Shown: one piece after another, positions 13,618-26,916 of the stretch
Layout of the letters: every line of letters begins with the position of its first letter
Numbering within the stretch: the first letter of the stretch is position 1
DNA from: Vespa crabro
Taxonomy: Eukaryota > Arthropoda > Insecta > Hymenoptera > Vespidae
Length of the DNA stretch: 64,000 nt
NCBI RefSeq assembly: GCF_910589235.1
Contig: NW_025813624.1
Location: 1-64,000, forward strand
Direction of reading: 5' to 3'
The notes under the pieces: model-generated
The model's database searches: none
Told to the model about the DNA's origin: nothing
The model's input: only the letters and a program-made list of their open reading frames with translations
Made by a program: the position numbers and the translations under genes

Positions 13618-15663
13618 TTGCATTTCATAAGATCAAACATCTATTTTATATTGGAATCAAAGTTTTTAACATTCTTTCATATCGTATATACGATTTTTCG
13701 CTCATATACGCGTATCGTCGAAAAACGAAAACTTGAAATCTCGTTCAATTTCAATGATTTTATATTCTATCGATGCAGAATAAAGAATATAACAAGAATA
13801 TAACGTTTTTACTATGTTTAAATACGCGTTTTCATATGATAATTGTCGAAAAACGTAATCGACATACGCGAATTTCGGTATATGCGAAGATAAAATCGTG
13901 AAATCTTTAATAATACTTGTGCCACAGTTAGAAAAATGTTACCAATCGATTCAGAACATTGCATTTCATAAGATCAAACATCTATTTTATATTGGAATCA
14001 AAGTTTTTAACATTCTTTCATATCGTATATATGATTTTTCGCTCATATACGCGTATCGTCGAAAAACGAAAACTTGAAATCTCGTTCAATTTCAATGATT
14101 TTATATTCTATCGATGCAGAATAAAGAATATAACAAGAATATAACGTTTTTACTATGTTTAAATACGCGTTTTCATATGATAATTGTCGAAAAACGTAAT
14201 CGACATACGCGAATTTCGGTATATGCGAAGATAAAATCGTGAAATCTTTAATAATACTTGTGCCACAGTTAGAAAAATGTTACCAATCGATTCAGAACAT
14301 TGCATTTCATAAGATCAAACATCTATTTTATATTGGAATCAAAGTTTTTAACATTCTTTCATATCGTATATACGATTTTTCGCTCATATACGCGTATCGT
14401 CGAAAAACGAAAACTTGAAATCTCGTTCAATTTCAATGATTTTATATTCTATCGATGCAGAATAAAGAATATAACAAGAATATAACGTTTTTACTATGTT
14501 TAAATACGCGTTTTCATATGATAATTGTCGAAAAACGTAATCGACTTACGCGAATTTCGGTATATGCGAAGATAAAATCGTGAAATCTTTAATAATACTT
14601 GTGCCACAGTTAGAAAAATGTTACCAATCGATTCAGAACATTGCATTTCATAAGATCAAACATCTATTTTATATTGGAATCAAAGTTTTTAACATTCTTT
14701 CATATCGTATATACGATTTTTCGCTCATATACGCGTATCGTCGAAAAACGAAAACTTGAAATCTCGTTCAATTTCAATGATTTTATATTCTATCGATGCA
14801 GAATAAAGAATAAAACAAGAATATAACGTTTTTACTATGTTTAAATACGCGTTTTCATATGATAATTGTCGAAAAACGTAATCGACATACGCGAATTTCG
14901 GTATATGCGAAGATAAAATGGTGAAATCTTTAATAATACTTGTGCCACAGTTAGAAAAATGTTACCAATCGATTCAGAACATTGCATTTCATAAGATCAA
15001 ACATCTATTTTATATTGGAATCAAAGTTTTTAACATTCTTTCATATCGTATATACGATTTTTCGCTCATATACGCGTATCGTCGAAAAACGAAAACTTGA
15101 AATCTCGTTCAATTTCAATGATTTTATATTCTATCGATGCAGAATAAAGAATATAACAAGAATATAACGTTTTTACTATGTTTAAATACGCGTTTTCATA
15201 TGATAATTGTCGAAAAACGTAATCGACATACGCGAATTTCGGTATATGCGAAGATAAAATCGTGAAATCTTTAATAATACTTGTGCCACAGTTAGAAAAA
15301 TGTTACCAATCGATTCAGAACATTGCATTTCATAAGATCAAACATCTATTTTATATTGGAATCAAAGTTTTTAACATTCTTTCATATCGTATATACGATT
15401 TTTCGCTCATATACGCGTATCGTCGAAAAACGAAAACTTGAAATCTCGTTCAATTTCAATGATTTTATATTCTATCGATGCAGAATAAAGAATATAACAA
15501 GAATATAACGTTTTTACTATGTTTAAATACGCGTTTTCATATGATAATTGTCGAAAAACGTAATCGACATACGCGAATTTCGGTATATGCGAAGATAAAA
15601 TGGTGAAATCTTTAATAATACTTGTGCCACAGTTAGAAAAATGTTACCAATCGATTCAGAACA

Positions 15664-16004
15664 TTGCATTCCATAAGATCAAACATCTATTTTATATTGG
15701 AATCAAAGTTTTTAACATTCTTTCATATCGTATATACGATTTTTCGCTCATATACGCGTATCGTCGAAAAAGGAAAACTTGAAATCTCGTTCAATTTCAA
15801 TGATTTTATATTCTATCGATGCGGAATAAAGAATATAACAAGAATATAACGGTTTTACTATGTTTAAATACGCGTTTTCATATGATAATTGTCGAAAAAC
15901 GTAATCGACATACGCGAATTTCGGTATATGCGAAGATAAAATCGTGAAATCTTTAATAATACTTGTGCCACAGTTAGAAAATTGTTACCAATCGATTCAG
16001 AACA
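15664..16004 (+). repeat. B-type monomer 1
   Basis: It has AAAGGAAAAC for AAACGAAAAC, GCGGAATA for GCAGAATA, ACGGTTTT for ACGTTTTT and GAAAATTG for GAAAAATG. A private change gives CATTCCATAAG near its start. Confidence 0.88.
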
Positions 16005-18391
16005 TTGCATTTCATAAGATCAAACATCTATTTTATATTGGAATCAAAGTTTTTAACATTCTTTCATATCGTATATACGATTTTTCGCTCATATACGCGT
16101 ATCGTCGAACAACGAAAACTTGAAATCTCGTTCAATTTCAATGATTTTATATTCTATCGATGCAGAATAAAGAATATAACAAGAATATAACGTTTTTACT
16201 ATGTTTAAATACGCGTTTTCATATGATAATTGTCGAAAAACGTAATCGACATACGCGAATTTCGGTATATGCGAAGATAAAATCGTGAAATCTTTAATAA
16301 TACTTGTGCCACAGTTAGAAAAATGTTACCAATCGATTCAGAACATTGCATTTCATAAGATCAAACATCTATTTTATATTGGAATCAAAGTTTTTAACAT
16401 TCTTTCATATCGTATATACGATTTTTCGCTCATATACGCGTATCGTCGAAAAACGAAAACTTGAAATCTCGTTCAATTTCAATGATTTTATATTCTATCG
16501 ATGCAGAATAAAGAATATAACAAGAATATAACGTTTTTACTATGTTTAAATACGCGTTTTCATATGATAATTGTCGAAAAACGTAATCGACATACGCGAA
16601 TTTCGGTATATGCGAAGATAAAATCGTGAAATCTTTAATAATACTTGTGCCACAGTTAGAAAAATGTTACCAATCGATTCAGAACATTGCATTTCATAAG
16701 ATCAAACATCTATTTTATATTGGAATCAAAGTTTTTAACATTCTTTCATATCGTATATACGATTTTTCGCTCATATACGCGTATCGTCGAAAAACGAAAA
16801 CTTGAAATCTCGTTCAATTTCAATGATTTTATATTCTATCGATGCAGAATAAAGAATATAACAAGAATATAACGTTTTTACTATGTTTAAATACGCGTTT
16901 TCATATGATAATTGTCGAAAAACGTAATCGACATACGCGAATTTCGGTATATGCGAAGATAAAATCGTGAAATCTTTAATAATACTTGTGCCACAGTTAG
17001 AAAAATGTTACCAATCGATTCAGAACATTGCATTTCATAAGATCAAACATCTATTTTATATTGGAATCAAAGTTTTTAACATTCTTTCATATCGTATATA
17101 CGATTTTTCGCTCATATACGCGTATCGTCGAAAAACGAAAACTTGAAATCTCGTTCAATTTCAATGATTTTATATTCTATCGATGCAGAATAAAGAATAT
17201 AACAAGAATATAACGTTTTTACTATGTTTAAATACGCGTTTTCATATGATAATTGTCGAAAAACGTAATCGACATACGCGAATTTCGGTATATGCGAAGA
17301 TAAAATCGTGAAATCTTTAATAATACTTGTGCCACAGTTAGAAAAATGTTACCAATCGATTCAGAACATTGCATTTCATAAGATCAAACATCTATTTTAT
17401 ATTGGAATCAAAGTTTTTAACATTCTTTCATATCGTATATACGATTTTTCGCTCATATACGCGTATCGTCGAAAAACGAAAACTTGAAATCTCGTTCAAT
17501 TTCAATGATTTTATATTCTATCGATGCAGAATAAAGAATATAACAAGAATATAACGTTTTTACTATGTTTAAATACGCGTTTTCATATGATAATTGTCGA
17601 AAAACGTAATCGACATACGCGAATTTCGGTATATGCGAAGATAAAATCGTGAAATCTTTAATAATACTTGTGCCACAGTTAGAAAAATGTTACCAATCGA
17701 TTCAGAACATTGCATTTCATAAGATCAAACATCTATTTTATATTGGAATCAAAGTTTTTAACATTCTTTCATATCGTATATACGATTTTTCGCTCATATA
17801 CGCGTATCGTCGAAAAACGAAAACTTGAAATCTCGTTCAATTTCAATGATTTTATATTCTATCGATGCAGAATAAAGAATATAACAAGAATATAACGTTT
17901 TTACTATGTTTAAATACGCGTTTTCATATGATAATTGTCGAAAAACGTAATCGACATACGCGAATTTCGGTATATGCGAAGATAAAATCGTGAAATCTTT
18001 AATAATACTTGTGCCACAGTTAGAAAAATGTTACCAATCGATTCAGAACATTGCATTTCATAAGATCAAACATCTATTTTATATTGGAATCAAAGTTTTT
18101 AACATTCTTTCATATCGTATATACGATTTTTCGCTCATATACGCGTATCGTCGAAAAACGAAAACTTGAAATCTCGTTCAATTTCAATGATTTTATATTC
18201 TATCGATGCAGAATAAAGAATATAACAAGAATATAACGTTTTTACTATGTTTAAATACGCGTTTTCATATGATAATTGTCGAAAAACGTAATCGACATAC
18301 GCGAATTACGGTATATGCGAAGATAAAATGGTGAAATCTTTAATAATACTTGTGCCACAGTTAGAAAAATGTTACCAATCGATTCAGAACA

Positions 18392-19755
18392 TTGCATTTC
18401 ATAAGATCAAACATCTATTTTATATTGGAAGCAAAGTTTTTAACATTCTTTCATATCGTATATACGATTTTTCGCTCATATACGCGTATCGTCGAAAAAG
18501 GAAAACTTGAAATCTCGTTCAATTTCAATGATTTTATATTCTATCGATGCGGAATAAAGAATATAACAAGAATATAACGGTTTTACTATGTTTAAATACG
18601 CGTTTTCATATGATAATTGTCGAAAAACGTAATCGACATACGCGAATTTCGGTATATGCGAAGATAAAATCGTGAAATCTTTAATAATACTTGTGCCACA
18701 GTTAGAAAATTGTTACCAATCGATTCAGAACATTGCATTTCATAAGATCAAACATCTATTTTATATTGGAATCAAAGTTTTTAACATTCTTTCATATCGT
18801 ATATACGATTTTTCGCTCATATACGCGTATCGTCGAAAAACGAAAACTTGAAATCTCGTTCAATTTCAATGATTTTATATTCTATCGATGCAGAATAAAG
18901 AATATAACAAGAATATAACGTTTTTACTATGTTTAAATACGCGTTTTCATATGATAATTGTCGAAAAACGTAATCGACATACGCGAATTTCGGTATATGC
19001 GAAGATAAAATCGTGAAATCTTTAATAATACTTGTGCCACAGTTAGAAAAATGTTACCAATCGATTCAGAACATTGCATTTCATAATATCAAACATCTAT
19101 TTTATATTGGAATCAAAGTTTTTAACATTCTTTCATATCGTATATACGATTTTTCGCTCATATACGCGTATCGTCGAAAAACGAAAACTTGAAATCTCGT
19201 TCAATTTCAATGATTTTATATTCTATCGATGCAGAATAAAGAATATAACAAGAATATAACGTTTTTACTATGTTTAAATACGCGTTTTCATATGATAATT
19301 GTCGAAAAACGTAATCGACATACGCGAATTTCGGTATATGCGAAGATAAAATGGTGAAATCTTTAATAATACTTGTGCCACAGTTAGAAAAATGTTACCA
19401 ATCGATTCAGAACATTGCATTTCATAAGATCAAACATCTATTTTATATTGGAATCAAAGTTTTTAACATTCTTTCATATCGTATATACGATTTTTCGCTC
19501 ATATACGCGTATCGTCGAAAAACGAAAACTTGAAATCTCGTTCAATTTCAATGATTTTATATTCTATCGATGCAGAATAAAGAATATAACAAGAATATAA
19601 CGTTTTTACTATGTTTAAATACGCGTTTTCATATGATAATTGTCGAAAAACGTAATCGACATACGCGAATTTCGGTATATGCGAAGATAAAATGGTGAAA
19701 TCTTTAATAATACTTGTGCCACAGTTAGAAAAATGTTACCAATCGATTCAGAACA
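18392..19755 (+). repeat. Four-monomer HOR unit (1364 bp), B-led
   Basis: B monomer 18392 has AAAGG, GCGG, ACGG, GAAAATTG and a private GGAAGCAAAG. It is followed by a near-consensus copy (18733), a CATAATATC copy ending in ATGGTG (19074) and a consensus copy ending in ATGGTG (19415). The next B monomer begins at 19756. Confidence 0.88.
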
Positions 19756-21119
19756 TTGCATTTCATAAGATCAAACATCTATTTTATATTGGAATCAAAG
19801 TTTTTAACATTCTTTCATATCGTATATACGATTTTTCGCTCATATACGCGTATCGTCGAAAAAGGAAAACTTGAAATCTCGTTCAATTTCATTGATTTTA
19901 TATTCTATCGATGCAGAATAAAGAATATAACAAGAATATAACGGTTTTACTATGTTTAAATACGCGTTTTCATATGATAATTGTCGAAAAACCTAATCGA
20001 CATACGCGAATTTCGGTATATGCGAAGATAAAATCGTGAAATCTTTAATAATACTTGTGCCACAGTTAGAAAATTGTTACCAATCGATTCAGAACATTGC
20101 ATTTCATAAGATCAAACATCTATTTTATATTGGAATCAAAGTTTTTAACATTCTTTCATATCGTATATACGATTTTTCGCTCATATACGCGTATCGTCGA
20201 AAAACGAAAACTTGAAATCTCGTTCAATTTCAATGATTTTATATTCTATCGATGCAGAATAAAGAATATAACAAGAATATAACGTTTTTACTATGTTTAA
20301 ATACGCGTTTTCATATGATAATTGTCGAAAAACGTAATCGACATACGCGAATTTCGGTATATGCGAAGATAAAATCGTGAAATCTTTAATAATACTTGTG
20401 CCACAGTTAGAAAAATGTTACCAATCGATTCAGAACATTGCATTTCATAAGATCAAACATCTATTTTATATTGGAATCAAAGTTTTTAACATTCTTTCAT
20501 ATCGTATATACGATTTTTCGCTCATATACGCGTATCGTCGAAAAACGAAAACTTGAAATCTCGTTCAATTTCAATGATTTTATATTCTATCGATGCAGAA
20601 TAAAGAATATAACAAGAATATAACGTTTTTACTATGTTTAAATACGCGTTTTCATATGATAATTGTCGAAAAACGTAATCGACATACGCGAATTTCGGTA
20701 TATGCGAAGATAAAATGGTGAAATCTTTAATAATACTTGTGCCACAGTTAGAAAAATGTTACCAATCGATTCAGAACATTGCATTTCATAAGATCAAACA
20801 TCTATTTTATATTGGAATCAAAGTTTTTAACATTCTTTCATATCGTATATACGATTTTTCGCTCATATACGCGTATCGTCGAAAAACGAAAACTTGAAAT
20901 CTCGTTCAATTTCAATGATTTTATATTCTATCGATGCAGAATAAAGAATATAACAAGAATATAACGTTTTTACTATGTTTAAATACGCGTTTTCATATGA
21001 TAATTGTCGAAAAACGTAATCGACATACGCGAATTTCGGTATATGCGAAGATAAAATGGTGAAATCTTTAATAATACTTGTGCCACAGTTAGAAAAATGT
21101 TACCAATCGATTCAGAACA
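19756..21119 (+). repeat. Four-monomer HOR unit (1364 bp), reference example
   Basis: B monomer 19756 shows five substitutions: C to G at 19864, A to T at 19892, T to G at 19944, G to C at 19993 and A to T at 20074. Copies 20097, 20438 and 20779 follow; the last two end in ATGGTG. The same architecture repeats in 21120-22483, except that the ATGGTG ends are absent there. Confidence 0.9.
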
Positions 21120-22483
21120 TTGCATTTCATAAGATCAAACATCTATTTTATATTGGAATCAAAGTTTTTAACATTCTTTCATATCGTATATACGATTTTT
21201 CGCTCATATACGCGTATCGTCGAAAAAGGAAAACTTGAAATCTCGTTCAATTTCAATGATTTTATATTCTATCGATGCAGAATAAAGAATATAACAAGAA
21301 TATAACGGTTTTACTATGTTTAAATACGCGTTTTCATATGATAATTGTCGAAAAACCTAATCGACATACGCGAATTTCGGTATATGCGAAGATAAAATCG
21401 TGAAATCTTTAATAATGCTTGTGCCACAGTTAGAAAATTGTTACCAATCGATTCAGAACATTGCATTTCATAAGATCAAACATCTATTTTATATTGGAAT
21501 CAAAGTTTTTAACATTCTTTCATATCGTATATACGATTTTTCGCTCATATACGCGTATCGTCGAAAAACGAAAACTTGAAATCTCGTTCAATTTCAATGA
21601 TTTTATATTCTATCGATGCAGAATAAAGAATATAACAAGAATATAACGTTTTTACTATGTTTAAATACGCGTTTTCATATGATAATTGTCGAAAAACGTA
21701 ATCGACATACGCGAATTTCGGTATATGCGAAGATAAAATCGTGAAATCTTTAATAATACTTGTGCCACAGTTAGAAAAATGTTACCAATCGATTCAGAAC
21801 ATTGCATTTCATAAGATCAAACATCTATTTTATATTGGAATCAAAGTTTTTAACATTCTTTCATATCGTATATACGATTTTTCGCTCATATACGCGTATC
21901 GTCGAAAAACGAAAACTTGAAATCTCGTTCAATTTCAATGATTTTATATTCTATCGATGCAGAATAAAGAATATAACAAGAATATAACGTTTTTACTATG
22001 TTTAAATACGCGTTTTCATATGATAATTGTCGAAAAACGTAATCGACATACGCGAATTTCGGTATATGAGAAGATAAAATCGTGAAATCTTTAATAATAC
22101 TTGTGCCACAGTTAGAAAAATGTTACCAATCGATTCAGAACATTGCATTTCATAAGATCAAACATCTATTTTATATTGGAATCAAAGTTTTTAACATTCT
22201 TTCATATCGTATATACGATTTTTCGCTCATATACGCGTATCGTCGAAAAACGAAAACTTGAAATCTCGTTCAATTTCAATGATTTTATATTCTATCGATG
22301 CAGAATAAAGAATATAACAAGAATATAACGTTTTTACTATGTTTAAATACGCGTTTTCATATGATAATTGTCGAAAAACGTAATCGACATACGCGAATTT
22401 CGGTATATGCGAAGATAAAATCGTGAAATCTTTAATAATACTTGTGCCACAGTTAGAAAAATGTTACCAATCGATTCAGAACA
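21120..22483 (+). repeat. Four-monomer HOR unit (1364 bp)
   Basis: B monomer 21120 has AAAGG, ACGG, AACCTAATC and GAAAATTG but keeps the consensus TCAATGAT. It also has a private AATAATGCTTG. Copies 21461, 21802 (with TATGAGAAG) and 22143 follow. The pair ending in ATGGTG is replaced by consensus copies, so this unit has mixed ancestry. Confidence 0.85.
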
Positions 22484-22824
22484 TTGCATTTCATAAGATC
22501 AAACATCTATTTTATATTGGAATCAAAGTATTTAACATTCTTTCATATCGTGCATACGATTTTTCGCTCATATACGCGTATCGTCGAAAAAGGATAAATT
22601 GAAATCTCGTTCAATTTCATTGATTTTATATTCTATCGATGCAGAATAAAGAATATAACAAGAATATAACGGTTTTACTATGTTTAAATACGCGTTTTCA
22701 TATGATAATTGTCGAAAAACCTAATCGACATACGCGAATTTCGGTATATGCGAAGATAAAATCGTGAAATCTTTAATAATACTTGTGCCACAGTTAGAAA
22801 ATTGTTACCAATCGATTCAGAACA
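22484..22824 (+). repeat. Diverged B-type monomer
   Basis: Besides the B changes (AAAGG, TCATTGAT, ACGG, AACCTA, GAAAATTG) it has CAAAGTATTT, CGTGCATACG and AAAGGATAAATTG. It is among the most diverged copies in the window. CGTGCATACG is shared with copy 24871, linking those two. Confidence 0.88.
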
Positions 22825-24870
22825 TTGCATTTCATAAGATCAAACATCTATTTTATATTGGAATCAAAGTTTTTAACATTCTTTCATATCGTATATACGA
22901 TTTTTCGCTCATATACGCGTATCGTCGAAAAACGAAAACTTGAAATCTCGTTCAATTTCAATGATTTTATATTCTATCGATGCAGAATAAAGAATATAAC
23001 AAGAATATAACGTTTTTACTATGTTTAAATACGCGTTTTCATATGATAATTGTCGAAAAACGTAATCGACATACGCGAATTTCGGTATATGCGAAGATAA
23101 AATCGTGAAATCTTTAATAATACTTGTGCCACAGTTAGAAAAATGTTACCAATCGATTCAGAACATTGCATTTCATAAGATCAAACATCTATTTTATATT
23201 GGAATCAAAGTTTTTAACATTCTTTCATATCGTATATACGATTTTTCGCTCATATACGCGTATCGTCGAAAAACGAAAACTTGAAATCTCGTTCAATTTC
23301 AATGATTTTAAATTCTATCGATGCAGAATAAAGAATATAACAAGAATATAACGTTTTTACTATGTTTAAATACGCGTTTTCATATGATAATTGTCGAAAA
23401 ACGTAATCGACATACGCGAATTTCGGTATATGCGAAGATAAAATCGTGAAATCTTTAATAATACTTGTGCCACAGTTAGAAAAATGTTACCAATCGATTC
23501 AGAACATTGCATTTCATAAGATCAAACATCTATTTTATATTGGAATCAAAGTTTTTAACATTCTTTCATATCGTATATACGATTTTTCGCTCATATACGC
23601 GTATCGTCGAAAAACGAAAACTTGAAATCTCGTTCAATTTCAATGATTTTATATTCTATCGATGCAGAATAAAGAATATAACAAGAATATAACGTTTTTA
23701 CTATGTTTAAATACGCGTTTTCATATGATAATTGTCGAAAAACGTAATCGACATACGCGAATTTCGGTATATGCGAAGATAAAATCGTGAAATCTTTAAT
23801 AATACTTGTGCCACAGTTAGAAAAATGTTACCAATCGATTCAGAACATTGCATTTCATAAGATCAAACATCTATTTTATATTGGAATCAAAGTTTTTAAC
23901 ATTCTTTCATATCGTATATACGATTTTTCGCTCATATACGCGTATCGTCGAAAAACGAAAACTTGAAATCTCGTTCAATTTCAATGATTTTATATTCTAT
24001 CGATGCAGAATAAAGAATATAACAAGAATATAACGTTTTTACTATGTTTAAATACGCGTTTTCATATGATAATTGTCGAAAAACGTAATCGACATACGCG
24101 AATTTCGGTATATGCGAAGATAAAATCGTGAAATCTTTAATAATACTTGTGCCACAGTTAGAAAAATGTTACCAATCGATTCAGAACATTGCATTTCATA
24201 AGATCAAACATCTATTTTATATTGGAATCAAAGTTTTTAACATTCTTTCATATCGTATATACGATTTTTCGCTCATATACGCGTATCGTCGAAAAACGAA
24301 AACTTGAAATCTCGTTCAATTTCAATGATTTTATATTCTATCGATGCAGAATAAAGAATATAACAAGAATATAACGTTTTTACTATGTTTAAATACGCGT
24401 TTTCATATGATAATTGTCGAAAAACGTAATCGACATACGCGAATTTCGGTATATGCGAAGATAAAATCGTGAAATCTTTAATAATACTTGTGCCACAGTT
24501 AGAAAAATGTTACCAATCGATTCAGAACATTGCATTTCATAAGATCAAACATCTATTTTATATTGGAATCAAAGTTTTTAACATTCTTTCATATCGTATA
24601 TACGATTTTTCGCTCATATACGCGTATCGTCGAAAAACGAAAACTTGAAATCTCGTTCAATTTCAATGATTTTATATTCTATCGATGCAGAATAAAGAAT
24701 ATAACAAGAATATAACGTTTTTACTATGTTTAAATACGCGTTTTCATATGATAATTGTCGAAAAACGTAATCGACATACGCGAATTTCGGTATATGCGAA
24801 GATAAAATCGTGAAATCTTTAATAATACTTGTGCCACAGTTAGAAAAATGTTACCAATCGATTCAGAACA
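22825..24870 (+). repeat. Six-monomer spacer of consensus-type copies
   Basis: Six near-consensus monomers lie between B copies at 22484 and 24871, where the four-monomer rhythm predicts three. Copy 23166 has TTAAATTCT, a change otherwise seen in Region I (6799, 10550, 13277) but here without the linked ATAAATG. The extra length suggests an expansion within the spacer. Confidence 0.75.
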
Positions 24871-25552
24871 TTGCATTTCATAAGATCAAACATCTATTTT
24901 ATATTGGAATCAAAATATTTCACATTCTTTCATATCGTGCATACGATTTTTCGCTCATATACGCGTATCGTCGAAAAAGGAAAACTTGAAATCTCGTTCA
25001 ATTTCAATGATTTTATATTCTATCGATGCAGAATAAAGAATATAACAAGAATATAACGGTTTTACTATGTTTAAATACGCGTTTTCATATGATAATTGTC
25101 GAAAAACCTAATCGACATACGCGAATTTCGGTATATGCGAAGATAAAATCGTGAAATCTTTAATAATACTTGTGCCACAGTTAGAAAATTGTTACCAATC
25201 GATTCAGAACATTGCATTTCATAAGATCAAACATCTATTTTATATTGGAATCAAAGTTTTTAACATTCTTTCATATCGTATATACGATTTTTCGCTCATA
25301 TACGCGTATCGTCGAAAAAGGAAAACTTGAAATCTCGTTCAATTTCAATGATTTTATATTCTATCGATGCGGAATAAAGAATATAACAAGAATATAACGG
25401 TTTTACTATGTTTAAATACGCGTTTTCATATGATAATTGTCGAAAAACGTAATCGACATACGCGAATTTCGGTATATGCGAAGATAAAATCGTGAAATCT
25501 TTAATAATACTTGTGCCACAGTTAGAAAATTGTTACCAATCGATTCAGAACA
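24871..25552 (+). repeat. Two adjacent B-type monomers
   Basis: Copies 24871 and 25212 are both B type, the only adjacent pair in the window. The first has CAAAATATTTCAC and CGTGCATACG with AACCTA; the second has GCGGAATA and the consensus CGTAATC. They therefore come from different B lineages, the first like 22484 and the second like 15664 and 18392, and were brought together by exchange and not by simple duplication of one copy. Confidence 0.85.
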
Positions 25553-26916
25553 TTGCATTTCATAAGATCAAACATCTATTCTATATTGGAATCAAAGTTT
25601 TTAACATTCTTTCATATCGTATATACGATTTTTCGCTCATATACGCGTATCGTCGAAAAACGAAAACTTGAAATCTCGTTCAATTTCAATGATTTTATAT
25701 TCTATCGATGCAGAATAAAGAATATAACAAGAATATAACGTTTTTACTATGTTTAAATACGCGTTTTCATATGATAATTGTCGAAAAACGTAATCGACAT
25801 ACGCGAATTTCGGTATATGCGAAGATAAAATCGTGAAATCTTTAATAATACTTGTGCCACAGTTAGAAAAATGTTACCAATCGATTCAGAACATTGCATT
25901 TCATAAGATCAAACATCTATTTTATATTGGAATCAAAGTTTTTAACATTCTTTCATATCGTATATACGATTTTTCGCTCATATACGCGTATCGTCGAAAA
26001 ACGAAAACTTGAAATCTCGTTCAATTTCAATGATTTTATATTCTATCGATGCAGAATAAAGAATATAACAAGAATATAACGTTTTTACTATGTTTAAATA
26101 CGCGTTTTCATATGATAATTGTCGAAAAACGTAATCGACATACGCGAATTTCGGTATATGCGAAGATAAAATGGTGAAATCTTTAATAATACTTGTGCCA
26201 CAGTTAGAAAAATGTTACCAATCGATTCAGAACATTGCATTTCATAAGATCAAACATCTATTTTATATTGGAATCAAAGTTTTTAACATTCTTTCATATC
26301 GTATATACGATTTTTCGCTCATATACGCGTATCGTCGAAAAACGAAAACTTGAAATCTCGTTCAATTTCAATGATTTTATATTCTATCGATGCAGAATAA
26401 AGAATATAACAAGAATATAACGTTTTTACTATGTTTAAATACGCGTTTTCATATGATAATTGTCGAAAAACGTAATCGACATACGCGAATTTCGGTATAT
26501 GCGAAGATAAAATGGTGAAATCTTTAATAATACTTGTGCCACAGTTAGAAAAATGTTACCAATCGATTCAGAACATTGCATTTCATAAGATCAAACATCT
26601 ATTTTATATTGGAATCAAAGTTTTTAACATTCTTTCATATCGTATATACGATTTTTCGCTCATATACGCGTATCGTCGAAAAAGGAAAACTTGAAATCTC
26701 GTTCAATTTCATTGATTTTATATTCTATCGATGCAGAATAAAGAATATAACAAGAATATAACGGTTTTACTATGTTTAAATACGCGTTTTCATATGATAA
26801 TTGTCGAAAAACCTAATCGACATACGCGAATTTCGGTATATGCGAAGATAAAATCGTGAAATCTTTAATAATACTTGTGCCACAGTTAGAAAATTGTTAC
26901 CAATCGATTCAGAACA
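25553..26916 (+). repeat. Four monomers ending in a B-type copy
   Basis: Copy 25553 (ATTCTATATTG) is followed by 25894 and 26235, both ending in ATGGTG, and then B monomer 26576. That B monomer has AAAGG, TCATTGAT, ACGG, AACCTA and GAAAATTG, the same set as 19756. The pair of ATGGTG ends before a B copy repeats the arrangement seen before 19756 and 21120. Confidence 0.85.

Larger units (their letters stand above)
7481..14640 (+). repeat. Region I, remainder: 21 monomers
   Basis: Apart from the marked blocks listed separately, these are consensus or near-consensus monomers. Isolated changes include AATATTACC near 8483 (copy 8163), ATTTTTTC at 9241 (copy 9186), ATATATGATT in copy 13959 and CGACTTACG in copy 14300. 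No gene or inserted element interrupts the repeat. Confidence 0.85.

Noticed and set aside
14918..15100. Sixty-codon ATG frame in copies with AAAATGGTGAAATC (also at 15600, 18328, 19351, 19692, 20715, 21056, 26171, 26512).
   Set aside because: The ATG arises from one C to G change that marks an HOR type. The frame runs across the monomer boundary, has low-complexity composition and no recognisable domain.
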